DNA of 40,449 nt from CAZSCF01 sp964547585 (GCA_964547585.1 CAZJOI010000008.1:1-40449), one strand, 5' to 3'; shown: positions 28,111 through 36,298, counted from the first letter of the stretch. Program-made: numbers and translations. The notes: generated by a model not told the origin, from the sequence alone.

Positions 28111-29175
28111 TTAGGCTCCACCTAATTTAATTTTGTCGTCTTCTTCCTGAAGCGCCTTAACGATTTCATCCAGATTTCCTTCTAAAATGCCATGAATATT
28201 GCTCCAGGACATTTTTATGCGATGATCGGTTATTCTGTCTTGGGGAAAGTTGTAAGTTCGAATTTTTTCACTGCGATCTCCAGTGCCAATCTGATTCTTC
28301 CTTGAATCTCCTAATTCTTTGGCTCTTTTTTCTTCCTCGGCTTGCAGGAGTCTGGAGCGCAGGACCTTCATGGCCTTATCCTTGTTTTTGAGCTGGGATT
28401 TCTCATCTTGGCAGGAAACAATCATTCCAGTTGGCAAATAGGTTATTCTGACGGCACTTTTGGTGGTGTTAACTGACTGTCCACCAGGGCCAGAGGAACA
28501 AAATGTATCAATACGCAGGTCTTTATCTTCTATTTTCAATTCAACCTCTTCAGCCTCAGGCAGAACAGCCACTGTTGAAGTTGATGTGTGTACGCGACCA
28601 TTTTTTTCTGTTTCGGGTACTCTTTGTACTCTATGCACGCCAGATTCGTATTTCATTTTGCTGAAAACATTAGTTCCATTTATTTCAAAAATAATTTCCT
28701 TGAAACCGCCGATGCCGATTTGATTTGAATTCAAGACGGATATTTTCCAGCGATTTTTTTCAGCAAACTTGGAATACATTCTGAAAAGTTCAGCGGAAAA
28801 AAGAGCTGACTCATCTCCGCCAGCTCCGGCGCGAATTTCTATGATAACATTTTTACTATCATTAGGGTCCTTGGGAATCAATGATTTTTTGATTTTTTCT
28901 TCCAAAATAAACTTTTTTTCAGAAAGCTTGATATTTTCCTCCGAGGCCATTTGTTTCATTTCATCATCCATATCGCCATTCATTATTTCCGCATTTTCTT
29001 TCATTTCTTTCTCAACTTTTTCAAATTCTCCAATGAGGCTGATGATTTCTGTCATTTCAGCTTGTTTTTTGCCTAAGTCAGCCATTTTTTGCGGATCAAA
29101 AGATTGCCCAGTGTCATTGAGTTTGGCTTGAATCTCGACATATTCTCTTTTGATTTCTGTGATCTGATTTTTCAT
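28111..29175 (-). CDS. prfA: peptide chain release factor 1
   Basis: 354 residues, the normal RF1 length. RF1 releases peptides at UAA and UAG. The N-terminal helical domain is followed by the codon-recognition domain (GVHRVQRVPETEKNGRVHTST) and the catalytic loop SSGPGGQSVNTTKSAVRITY with GGQ. The C-terminal HRIKMSWSNIHGILEG is typical of RF1. RF2 is not in the window, but UGA stops are used here, so RF2 should be present elsewhere. It has its own promoter and leads the prfA-prmC unit. Confidence 0.95.
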   Translation of the reverse strand: MKNQITEIKREYVEIQAKLNDTGQSFDPQKMADLGKKQAEMTEIISLIGEFEKVEKEMKENAEIMNGDMDDEMKQMASEENIKLSEKKFILEEKIKKSLIPKDPNDSKNVIIEIRAGAGGDESALFSAELFRMYSKFAEKNRWKISVLNSNQIGIGGFKEIIFEINGTNVFSKMKYESGVHRVQRVPETEKNGRVHTSTSTVAVLPEAEEVELKIEDKDLRIDTFCSSGPGGQSVNTTKSAVRITYLPTGMIVSCQDEKSQLKNKDKAMKVLRSRLLQAEEEKRAKELGDSRKNQIGTGDRSEKIRTYNFPQDRITDHRIKMSWSNIHGILEGNLDEIVKALQEEDDKIKLGGA

Positions 29176-29197
29176 AATATTAGCTTAAATCCCTCTG

Positions 29198-29226
29198 ATT
29201 CTAACTTTTTCTGGGGCCAAAGTCAA
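29198..29226 (-). promoter_or_regulatory. prfA-prmC promoter
   Basis: On the minus strand: TTGACT, 17 bp, TAGAAT; leader of about 16 nt to the prfA ATG. Confidence 0.75.
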
Positions 29227-29258
29227 TTTGGAGATTATTTTAAAAGTTATAATTAGTA

Positions 29259-29264
29259 TATAAT
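29259..29264 (+). promoter_or_regulatory. -10 element of the desulfoferrodoxin gene
   Basis: TATAAT within TATATAATATG. A second TATAAT lies at 29248-29253. No good -35 is seen. Confidence 0.4.
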
Positions 29265-29308
29265 ATGAATAGGTGAAAGGTAGAATTAATTTAGCTAATT
29301 TAAATTAT

Positions 29309-29701
29309 ATGATTAAACAAAATCAAATATTTCGATGCTCTATTTGTAATAATGTTGTAGAAGTTATATATGCTGGAGGGGGGAATTTAGTTTGTTGTAA
29401 TCAGCCAATGGAAATTGTGCGGCCAATAGATATCGGCGATGAAAAAAGTTCTGTCAGCAAAAAACATGTTCCGATCATTGAAAAATCAGATGGTTTAGTC
29501 AAGGTTGTGGTTGGAGAGATTTTGCATCCGATGACAGAGGAACATCACATTGCTTGGATAGAACTGATGTATGATGGAAAAGTTTATCGAAAATTTTTGA
29601 AAGTTGATGATCTTCCTGAAGCAACTTTCAAAGTTGAAGGCGGACAATTTAAAGCCAGAGCCTACTGTAATCTTCATGGGCTTTGGGGAGCGTGGAAATA
29701 A
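29309..29701 (+). CDS. dfx: desulfoferrodoxin / superoxide reductase (2Fe type)
   Basis: 130 residues from ATG 29309; 12 upstream residues in the frame look non-coding. The N-terminal desulforedoxin domain has C10, C13 (CSIC) and C29, C30 (VCC), the Fe(SCys)4 site. The catalytic centre II ligands are H53 (KKHVP), H73 (ILHPM), H79 (EEHHIAWIEL), C120 and H123 (AYCNLHGLW). It reduces superoxide to peroxide without making oxygen, as in anaerobes. The Glu that normally precedes KHVP is Lys here (SKKHVP), while the iron ligands are intact. A shared terminator with recR lies downstream. Confidence 0.93.
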   Translation: MIKQNQIFRCSICNNVVEVIYAGGGNLVCCNQPMEIVRPIDIGDEKSSVSKKHVPIIEKSDGLVKVVVGEILHPMTEEHHIAWIELMYDGKVYRKFLKVDDLPEATFKVEGGQFKARAYCNLHGLWGAWK

Positions 29702-29706
29702 AGGTT

Positions 29707-29743
29707 AAAAAATCCCAAAGACTGAAGACCTGGGATTTTTTTT
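29707..29743. terminator. bidirectional terminator between dfx and recR
   Basis: AAAAAATCCCA (29707-29717) pairs with TGGGATTTTTT (29731-29741), followed by more T. Confidence 0.8.
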
Positions 29744-30341
29744 ATAGTTCTCTTCGGTTGGAAATGGCTGATCCAAGAGTGATTTCGTCGGCATACTCAA
29801 TGTCTCCACCTGTGGAAAGTCCGCGGGCGAGGCGAGTTATTTTGAGTCCCGAAAAATCTTTAAGTTTATTTTTAAGATAAAGTGCGGTGGCATCGCCCTC
29901 AGTTGTTGGGTTAGTAGCTATGATTATTTCTTGAATTTTTTCTCCGCCAGCTGGTGGATTGATTCTGGTCAGCAGCTCATTTATTTTGAGGGGAGTGCTT
30001 TCATTCCCCAAAAATATTACTCCGCCCAGAACATGATAAAGCCCTTTGTAGGCGCTGGTTTTTTCAATGGAAATGATGTCCAAGGGTTCCTCTACGACAC
30101 AAATGGTTTTTTGATCTCGCTGGCTATTTTTGCAAATTTCGCACAAATCTTCCTCAGCAATATTGAAACAACGCTTGCACTCGTTAAGATTTTTAAGTTC
30201 ATTGAGACTCTCCGCAAATTCTTTCAATTTGGCATTATCTTGCTTAAAAAGATACAAAACCAAACGTTCGGCCATTTTGGGTCCAACGGATGGCAATGTT
30301 GCGAACTGGTCGATTAATTTTTTGAATGATTTTGGAAACAT
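29742..30341 (-). CDS. recR: recombination mediator protein RecR
   Basis: 199 residues, the standard length. An N-terminal HhH (LIDQFATLPSVGPKMAERLVLYL), a C4 zinc finger (CKRCFNIAEEDLCEIC) and a Toprim domain (ICVVEEPLDIISIEKT, IIIATNPTTEGDATALYL) are all in place, with the Walker-B-like end ITRLARGLSTGGDIEYAD. RecR works with RecF/RecO to load RecA at gaps. It lies downstream of dnaB, separated by an AT-rich word element. Confidence 0.96.
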   Translation of the reverse strand: MFPKSFKKLIDQFATLPSVGPKMAERLVLYLFKQDNAKLKEFAESLNELKNLNECKRCFNIAEEDLCEICKNSQRDQKTICVVEEPLDIISIEKTSAYKGLYHVLGGVIFLGNESTPLKINELLTRINPPAGGEKIQEIIIATNPTTEGDATALYLKNKLKDFSGLKITRLARGLSTGGDIEYADEITLGSAISNRREL

Positions 30342-30345
30342 TTTT

Positions 30346-30458
30346 TTATAAGTCTAAAGTCTAATTCCTAAAGTCTAAATCAGGTCTAATTTACTAAAAT
30401 CTAATTTATACTTTATACTTTAGAATTCACTTAGACTTTAATCTTTAGACTTTAGATT
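30346..30458. repeat. AT-rich word element between dnaB and recR
   Basis: Repeated words AAGTCTAAAGTCTAA at one end mirrored by TTAGACTTTAGATT at the other, with TTTATACTTTATAC in the middle. Same architecture as the other elements but with a different word. Confidence 0.65.
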
Positions 30459-30462
30459 TTTT

Positions 30463-31821
30463 CTACTCTGTTCTGGCTCTTTCGAGAGATTTGAAAGATG
30501 TCACGCCTTCATTGAAATACATTGAAATTCTTCCTACCGGACCGTTTCTGTGCTTGGCAATGTGGACCTCCACAATGTTTTTATTAGGCGTATCAGGCTT
30601 TTCACGATCTTCACGATAAAGAAACATCACAATGTCAGCGTCCTGTTCGATTGAACCTGATTCACGGAGATCAGAAAGTTTTGGAATTTGCGGACTGCGT
30701 GATTCAACGGCACGAGAAAGCTGAGAAAGGGCAATGATTGGAATATTAAGCTCGCGAGCCAGTTGTTTCAAAGCTCGAGAAATTTCTGATATTTCATTGA
30801 CACGACTGTCGCCACCTGAGCGACCCTCCATCAACTGCAAGTAGTCGATAATAATCAAGCCGACATTATGTTCAGCTTGGAGACGCCTAGCCATTGTACG
30901 CATTTCCATAACGTTAGCTGAACCGGCATCATCAATAAAAATCGGGGCTTCGCTCAAGATTCCCATGGCTTCTCCAATACGTTGAAAGTCATCATCTGTG
31001 TCACCAGATTTTAGTCGTCCAGTTCGCAGTCTCCAGAGATCGACGCCCGATTGAGCAGATAACATTCTATCAATTAACTGATCGGAGGACATTTCCAAAG
31101 AAAATATGCCTACGGGAACTTTCTGCTGAACAGCTACTTGTCTGGCCAAATCCAAGGCTAAGGATGTTTTCCCAATGGAGGGTCGGGCGGCCAGGATGAC
31201 CAAATCGGATTTTTGAAAACCAGCCAAGATATTATCCAAATCAGGAAATCCGCTGGGGATGCCACGCAATTTGTGGTCGCCCTTGTGCAGTTCATCAATC
31301 CGGTCAAAAGCGGCTTCCAAAATCGATTTAATTGGCACAAAATCTTGTTTGATATACTTTTGTGAAACGCCAAAAAGTTTTTGTTCGGCTTCATCCAGAA
31401 TTTTTTCTACATCTTCGGCTTCTTTGTATCCAAGCTCGACAATTTCAGAGGCAGTGTTGATTAATTTTCTGAGCGTTGATTTTTTTTGAACTACTTTAGC
31501 GTAATGGGTAATATTAGAACTGGAAGGAACGGAATTGACGAGGGATGTCAGATAACTTGATCCACCAACTTTTTCCAATTGTCCTTTTTCTTCCAAGCGA
31601 TTGGATAAACTCAAAAGATCGATAGGTTCGCGTTGTTCATAGAGTTCTACCATCGCTTCGTAAATCATATTGTGATCATCTTTATAAAAATCACCAATAC
31701 GAATGAGGTTGGCAACTTTAATAATGGAATCTTTATCCAACATTAAGGCACCAAGAACTGAGCGTTCAGCTTCAACGTTTTGCGGTGGCACTCTTAAGTT
31801 GTCATTAGAAGTATTGGCCAT
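30463..31821 (-). CDS. dnaB: replicative DNA helicase
   Basis: 452 residues, normal for DnaB. The N-terminal primase-interaction domain begins PPQNVEAERSVLGALMLD. The RecA-like domain has the Walker A ARPSIGKTSLAL (K218), GIFSLEMSSDQLIDRM, Walker B LIIIDYLQLM, and the arginine-rich AKHRNGPVGRISMYF near the end. It unwinds the fork as a hexamer. A TTGATT-16-TATAAT promoter ends about 3 nt before the ATG, so the message is probably leaderless. dusB lies upstream in the same direction. Confidence 0.96.
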   Translation of the reverse strand: MANTSNDNLRVPPQNVEAERSVLGALMLDKDSIIKVANLIRIGDFYKDDHNMIYEAMVELYEQREPIDLLSLSNRLEEKGQLEKVGGSSYLTSLVNSVPSSSNITHYAKVVQKKSTLRKLINTASEIVELGYKEAEDVEKILDEAEQKLFGVSQKYIKQDFVPIKSILEAAFDRIDELHKGDHKLRGIPSGFPDLDNILAGFQKSDLVILAARPSIGKTSLALDLARQVAVQQKVPVGIFSLEMSSDQLIDRMLSAQSGVDLWRLRTGRLKSGDTDDDFQRIGEAMGILSEAPIFIDDAGSANVMEMRTMARRLQAEHNVGLIIIDYLQLMEGRSGGDSRVNEISEISRALKQLARELNIPIIALSQLSRAVESRSPQIPKLSDLRESGSIEQDADIVMFLYREDREKPDTPNKNIVEVHIAKHRNGPVGRISMYFNEGVTSFKSLERARTE

Positions 31822-31830
31822 AGTTCTATT

Positions 31831-31858
31831 ATTATATCAGGCATGTCTCATAAATCAA
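31831..31858 (-). promoter_or_regulatory. dnaB promoter giving a near-leaderless transcript
   Basis: On the minus strand: TTGATT, 16 bp, TATAAT. The predicted transcription start (about 31824) lies 3 nt from the ATG at 31821. Confidence 0.6.
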
Positions 31859-31894
31859 CCCAATTTTTTGCCCAGTTTATGCAGGGTTTTTGCA

Positions 31895-32929
31895 CTATTC
31901 GATTTTTTTCAAAATTTCCTTGATTTCTCCTAGACTTTGGGCTTGAACAAGCTCGTGGCGTATTTCTGCGGCTCCTGCGAAGCCTTTAACGTACCAAGCC
32001 AAATGTTTACGGATTTCAAAAATGCCTATCTTTCCCTTGTCCTTGCAAATAAGCTTATAATGTTCAATAATTATTTTCTTGATATTGTAACTTGGACATT
32101 CAATGTCCAAGTGGATTTCATTAAATATCCAAGGGCGGCCCAAAACTCCGCGGCCAATGCCCAAGCCATCAATTTCCGGATATTTTTTCAAAATCTCTTT
32201 GGCTTGCTCGGGTTCGGTTATTCCGCCATTGGCCAAAACAATTTTATCTGGAAGCATTTTCTTTATTTTTTGAATAAGTGCGAAATCAACTTCGCCAGAA
32301 AATTTTCCTTCGTAGGTTCGGCCATGCACCATGATAGCTTGGAAAGGCAAGTCTTGAATATTTTTAATGAAATCAATGGCCGTAGTGCTTTTGAATCCAG
32401 CACGGATCTTGATTGAACCCGGCAAAGTAGTATTTTCACAAACAGCGGAAATAATTTTGCGAGCCAATTCTTTTTGTGGCATCAAAGCGCAGCCAGAACC
32501 GTGACCAAAAACTTTTTTGGCGGGACAGCCAAAATTAATATCAATACCGTCCGGTCGAAGCAGTGCCCCCCTTTGGAAAAGGGGGGTTAGGGGGGATTTG
32601 GAAAGCTTATTTATGGCACAAAATTTTTCAAATCCCTCTTGGTCTCCCTTTTCTAAAGGGAGAGAATTTATAATTTGAGCTGCAACTGCAAAATGCTGCG
32701 GATTTTTGCCGAAAAGTTGAACGACATAGGGTCTTTCTTTTTTACCAAAACGCAAAAGATCCAAAGTCTTTCGGGGTTTAAAAAAGAGGGCATCAACGGA
32801 TGCCATTTCGCTATAAACTACATCGGCTCCGTATTTACGACATATTTCCCGAAAAGCACTGTCGGTAATACCTGCCATCGGAGCCAAAGCCAGAATAGGC
32901 TTCTTTAATTTTTTCCAGAAATTATTCAT
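31895..32929 (-). CDS. dusB: tRNA-dihydrouridine synthase with an in-frame repeat insertion
   Basis: 344 residues from ATG 32929; an upstream ATG at 32947 is created by an ATTCCC repeat and is rejected. A TIM-barrel flavoenzyme that reduces uridines in tRNA. The N-terminus PILALAPMAGITDSAFREICR, catalytic Cys135 in INFGCPAKKV, the FMN-contacting IMVHGRTYEGKFSGEVDF and LANGGITEPEQA, and GIGRGVLGRPWIF are all present. About 35 residues (89-124, including KSPLTPLFQRG) come from a CCCCCTTT-type palindrome pair inserted just before the DGIDINFGC strand, without a frameshift. Assignment to DusB among Dus types is by overall similarity. Confidence 0.9.
   Translation of the reverse strand: MNNFWKKLKKPILALAPMAGITDSAFREICRKYGADVVYSEMASVDALFFKPRKTLDLLRFGKKERPYVVQLFGKNPQHFAVAAQIINSLPLEKGDQEGFEKFCAINKLSKSPLTPLFQRGALLRPDGIDINFGCPAKKVFGHGSGCALMPQKELARKIISAVCENTTLPGSIKIRAGFKSTTAIDFIKNIQDLPFQAIMVHGRTYEGKFSGEVDFALIQKIKKMLPDKIVLANGGITEPEQAKEILKKYPEIDGLGIGRGVLGRPWIFNEIHLDIECPSYNIKKIIIEHYKLICKDKGKIGIFEIRKHLAWYVKGFAGAAEIRHELVQAQSLGEIKEILKKIE
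32566..32660. repeat. CCCCCTTT...AAAGGGGG palindrome pair inside dusB
   Basis: Same element as the intergenic 23578-23705: CCCCCCTTTGGAAAAGGGGG, then GGGGGGATTT, and AAATCCCTC with TCCCTTTTCTAAAGGGA. Confidence 0.85.
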
Positions 32930-32945
32930 ATAATCTTTTTGTATC

Positions 32946-33338
32946 ATTCCCGCGAAGGCGGGAATCTAGGCTCCACAAACTTTTTATTGGGTTAAAGTAA
33001 GATATAAATCTTGCCACTTAGGGTTTTTATTTTCAATCAACTTTATTTTCCAAGACCTATTCCATTTTTTGAGTTGTTTCTCTCTTTCAAGAGCACTCAT
33101 AACATTTTCCGTTTGTTCAAAGTAGACTAGTTTATCCACGTCATATTTTTTTGTAAATCCATCTACTTTCTTATTTTTATGTTCCCATATTCGCTTCAGG
33201 AGATCAGATGTGACTCCGATGTACAAGGTGCCGTTTCTTTGGCTGGATAAAATATAGACAAAATATGATTTCATTGTTTCTGTTTGTTTTTATGTTTCAT
33301 AGAACCAGTGGTAACTGGATTCCCGCCTTCGCGGGAAT
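32946..33338. mobile_element. GIY-YIG nuclease gene between inverted ATTCCC-N8-GGGAAT arms
   Basis: Left unit ATTCCCGCGAAGGCGGGAAT (32946-32965) and right unit ATTCCCGCCTTCGCGGGAAT (33319-33338) are in opposite orientation. Their flanks (TCTAGGCTCC and AACTGG) match the empty pairs at 25247/25397 and in ligA. Only this pair contains a gene, the nuclease at 32984-33274. Confidence 0.65.
32984..33274 (-). CDS. small GIY-YIG nuclease
   Basis: 96 residues consisting of only the GIY-YIG domain (YhbQ/UvrC-N type). The motif strands are F-VYILSS (VYI for GIY) and TLYIGVTSDL (YIG), then Arg28 in LLKRIWEHK and the metal-binding Glu in ALEREKQLKKW (about E65). The catalytic set appears complete. No DNA-binding domain is fused. 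It sits between inverted palindromes, so I infer it could mobilise them; the alternative is a host repair nuclease that happened to be flanked. Confidence 0.88.
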   Translation of the reverse strand: MKSYFVYILSSQRNGTLYIGVTSDLLKRIWEHKNKKVDGFTKKYDVDKLVYFEQTENVMSALEREKQLKKWNRSWKIKLIENKNPKWQDLYLTLTQ

Positions 33339-33408
33339 GACAGTGGGAGGGTCGTACTGTCGATTAATTATATCAATCCTGACCATCTCTGCAACCATTT
33401 GGACGCTC

Positions 33409-33437
33409 TTGACTTTTTGCCTTATTTGATTTAATGT
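33409..33437 (+). promoter_or_regulatory. promoter for the 89-residue small protein
   Basis: TTGACT (33409-33414), 17 bp, TAATGT (33432-33437). It rules out the ATG at 33436 as the start. Confidence 0.6.
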
Positions 33438-33525
33438 GAAAAAACATTTTTTGGTAGCATTTTTAACAATTAAAAAATCTAACGAAAAAATAAAACAGGC
33501 AAAAGCCGGAAAGGATAAATGCACT

Positions 33526-33795
33526 ATGGCTGATAAAAAAGAAGGAAGAACATATACAGAAACACTCCAAATGATTGGTGAAGTGTATCTGAGAAAAACG
33601 TGTCGGGGTGTGTCAACGGAAATCAGCGGTGAAGAAAAAGTGTTCACAGTTAAACTCGATAAGGCCAATTTCGAAAAGCTTATCCGAGAGGTAGAAGATT
33701 CATTTGGCACCGTGTTGAATATTGGCTTGAGAAAAGATGTGGAAAATGCATTTATTGCCATGATCATGCCGGCATTCAAAGATTTTCTGACGTAG
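33526..33795 (+). CDS. 89-residue soluble protein, unknown function
   Basis: Start at ATG 33526, 9 nt after GGAAAGGA; the frame is open to 33436 but that codon lies in the -10 box. The product (MADKKEGRTYTETLQMIG...) is charged and soluble, with one Cys (RKTCRGV), a strand-like segment (EEKVFTVKL) and a helix (KANFEKLIREVEDSF). I do not recognise it. It has its own promoter, strong ribosome-binding site and terminator, so it is likely expressed. Confidence 0.65.
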   Translation: MADKKEGRTYTETLQMIGEVYLRKTCRGVSTEISGEEKVFTVKLDKANFEKLIREVEDSFGTVLNIGLRKDVENAFIAMIMPAFKDFLT

Positions 33796-33810
33796 GTTGA
33801 TATTAAAAGT

Positions 33811-33851
33811 AAAAGGCGAGGGTAGATTCTTTACCCCCGCCTCTTTTTTTA
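33811..33851. terminator. terminator between the small protein and cysS
   Basis: AAAAGGCG-A-GGGTA pairs with TACCC-C-CGCC...TTTT, followed by seven T; A-rich on the other side, so it may serve cysS too. Confidence 0.75.
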
Positions 33852-33863
33852 TAAAATTTTCTA

Positions 33864-35294
33864 CTACTTCCTTTTCAGATTATAGTCGTCATTTTTGGTA
33901 TCTTCCACAACATATCCAAGATTTTCAATTTCTTGGCGCAGGGTGTCAGAAGCCGTAAAGTCTTTGTTTTCTTTGGCAATTTTTCTTTTTTCGGCTAGAG
34001 ATCTGACTTCTGCCGGAATTTCTTCAGTGTCTTTTATCTCCAAGCCTAAAACGGCATTGATTTTTGCCCAAAAAGCCAAAATATCTCTAGCCAGTTCTTC
34101 GGAAACTCCATTTTCAGCCAGAAGCTTATTGGTTTTGGTGATGAAATCATAAAGAGCTGCCAGTGCCAACGGAGTGTTCAGATCATCATCCAGAGCGGTT
34201 TCGAATTTTTCTTTGAAGTCACAAATATTCATATCTTCCAAATCCAAAACATAGCGAGTGGAAGATCCGGAATAAATTTTTTTGAGACTGAGAATGAGAT
34301 CCTTAATTCTTTGCAAATTGCTTTTCGCTTGTTCCAAAGAATCTGTAGAATAATTAATGACACTACGATAATGTGAACTCAAAATCCACAAACGAATGAC
34401 AGCGCCTTCATAATTATTCAGAGCGTCTTTGATGGTGGTGAAATTTCCCAAGGATTTGCCCATTTTTTTTCCTTCGACATTCACCATGTTCCAATGAATC
34501 CAATAGTTGGCCATTTTATTGCCAAGATAAGCCTCGCTTTGAGCCACTTCATTTTCGTTGTGAGGAAAGGCATTTTCATTGCCGCCACCATGGATATCAA
34601 AAGTGCCTTGACCCAAAAGATCGAAGGACATAACAGAACATTCAATGTGCCAACCAGGATAACCAATTCCCCAAGGACTATTCCAGCGTAAGATGTGTTC
34701 GGGGGCAGCTTTTATCCAAACGGCAAAATCCAAAGGATTTTTTTTCTCCGGATTAATTTCCACGCGAGCACCACTTTGCAAGTCTTCAGTTTTGCGACCG
34801 GAAAGTTTTCCATATTCTGGAAATTTGTCGACAGAAAAATAGACAGAACCATTAACCTCATAAGCAAAACCTTTTTTAATCAATTCTTCTACGAATTTTA
34901 TTATCTGTTTAATATATTCAGTTGGTCTCGGATTGAAATTGGCCGGTTCAATATTTAAAGCTAAAAAATCTTCTTTGCAAGAGCGAATATAGTCGTTAGC
35001 AATATTAAGTGGATCAATTTTTTCTTGTTTGGCTTTTTTCTCCAATTTATCTTCGCCAATTTCTGCATCATTAACTAGATGTCCAACATCAGTGTAATTC
35101 ATGATGTGGCGTACTTCGAAACCCAAATATTCTAAATATCTTTTGAGTAAGTCTATGGAAACATATCCTCGAGCATGGCCAAGGTGGCAGTGATCATAAA
35201 CTGTTGGACCGCAAACATACATACCAACTTTACCTACGTTGATTGGGGTAAATTCTTCCTTTTGTTTAGTAAGAGTGTTATAAAGTTTAAGCAT
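33864..35294 (-). CDS. cysS: cysteinyl-tRNA synthetase
   Basis: 476 residues, usual for class I CysRS. The zinc-binding C28 is in MYVCGPTVYD, and HLGHARG (37-43) is the HIGH motif. GWHIECSVMS and HGGGNENAFPHNENE supply other zinc/active-site residues, and KKMGKSLGNF is the KMSKS loop. It charges tRNA-Cys. The start lies 7 nt after the corA stop, so both are in one transcript driven by the corA promoter. Confidence 0.96.
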   Translation of the reverse strand: MLKLYNTLTKQKEEFTPINVGKVGMYVCGPTVYDHCHLGHARGYVSIDLLKRYLEYLGFEVRHIMNYTDVGHLVNDAEIGEDKLEKKAKQEKIDPLNIANDYIRSCKEDFLALNIEPANFNPRPTEYIKQIIKFVEELIKKGFAYEVNGSVYFSVDKFPEYGKLSGRKTEDLQSGARVEINPEKKNPLDFAVWIKAAPEHILRWNSPWGIGYPGWHIECSVMSFDLLGQGTFDIHGGGNENAFPHNENEVAQSEAYLGNKMANYWIHWNMVNVEGKKMGKSLGNFTTIKDALNNYEGAVIRLWILSSHYRSVINYSTDSLEQAKSNLQRIKDLILSLKKIYSGSSTRYVLDLEDMNICDFKEKFETALDDDLNTPLALAALYDFITKTNKLLAENGVSEELARDILAFWAKINAVLGLEIKDTEEIPAEVRSLAEKRKIAKENKDFTASDTLRQEIENLGYVVEDTKNDDYNLKRK

Positions 35295-35301
35295 GGGTTT
35301 T

Positions 35302-36210
35302 TTATAGCCATTTTTTGGCTTTGAACATAAAAGTTGTAACCAGAGAAATCATTAGCATAATTGCGAGATGAATCCAAAAGGCATTGGGATTTTTTCCAAA
35401 GGGAATGTCGGCACTCATAGCCAGAATATTAGAATAAACAGTCAGGGGCAGCAGAATAGCGGAAAAAATAGTCAAAATTTTCATGGTCATATCCAGTTTA
35501 TTGGAGAGTAATGAATTGTTGGTGTCTTCCAGCGATTCGATGGTTTCTTTGACGTTTTCCAAATTATTCCAAATACGAATGTTGGTTCCAATTAAATCTT
35601 GAAAATATGGCTTAAGAGAGGCATCTATGAAGCAATATTCTCTTTGAGCCAAAGATTCAATAACAGATTTTTGCGGCTTCATGGTTCGTCTAAAATTCAG
35701 AATATCTCTCTTGACCATCGAAATTTCAAAAACCATTTCTTTTTCGTGTCCATCAAAAATTTCTTTTTCAATGTAATTGAGTTTTTCGTTGATGTGATCC
35801 AGTTTTGGGAAACAGGATTCAAAAAGTATTTCAATTAAATATCGGAGCAAGGCAGCCGGCGATTCATTCATATAGAGTTCTTTTTTTCTTTCATCGCCGG
35901 AAAGTTCTTTGAAAAACTTTTCCAATTCAAGAATCTTTGAGTCGCGTGAGGTGATCAGTGTGTCTTTGGTCAAAACAATATCAATTTCAGCCGGATAAGT
36001 TGTATGAGTTTCTTCATTAAAAAGAGGAATATGGATGGCCAGATAGAGGCACGTTTCATATTCGGCAGCTTTGGGACGCAATGTTGGCGTAAAAAATTCT
36101 TCAACAACCAAGGAGTGTAGCGCGAAATTTTTTCTGATAAATTCAATATCTTTTGGACTGGGTTTATAAAAATCAATCCAGGTTGTTTTGCTTGTTTGGA
36201 TTTTTTGCAT
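35302..36210 (-). CDS. corA: CorA-family divalent-cation transporter with altered GMN motif
   Basis: 302 residues. A large N-terminal cytoplasmic domain with long helices, then two C-terminal membrane helices (about 246-265 and 279-296) and a basic tail (KAKKWL), the CorA layout. The signature YGMN at the pore mouth is not present: the aligned segment is NILAMSADIPFG, with AMS at 264-266. GMN is needed for Mg2+ selectivity in classical CorA, so the substrate may differ (as in ZntB-like relatives) or function may be lost. First gene of the corA-cysS unit. Confidence 0.85.
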   Translation of the reverse strand: MQKIQTSKTTWIDFYKPSPKDIEFIRKNFALHSLVVEEFFTPTLRPKAAEYETCLYLAIHIPLFNEETHTTYPAEIDIVLTKDTLITSRDSKILELEKFFKELSGDERKKELYMNESPAALLRYLIEILFESCFPKLDHINEKLNYIEKEIFDGHEKEMVFEISMVKRDILNFRRTMKPQKSVIESLAQREYCFIDASLKPYFQDLIGTNIRIWNNLENVKETIESLEDTNNSLLSNKLDMTMKILTIFSAILLPLTVYSNILAMSADIPFGKNPNAFWIHLAIMLMISLVTTFMFKAKKWL

Positions 36211-36242
36211 GAGAGTTATTTTGTTTTAATTATATATGGATA

Positions 36243-36271
36243 ATTCTACCAGCAAAAAGCCTTTTTGACAA
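36243..36271 (-). promoter_or_regulatory. corA-cysS promoter
   Basis: On the minus strand: TTGTCA, 17 bp, TAGAAT. The leader is about 25 nt. Confidence 0.7.
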
Positions 36272-36298
36272 AAATCAGTTTCCGCGGATTTTCCCGAA

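Noticed and set aside
28460..29131. Long plus-strand frames opposite prfA, and similar ones opposite recR, dnaB and dusB
   Set aside because: They are antisense shadows of well-identified genes.
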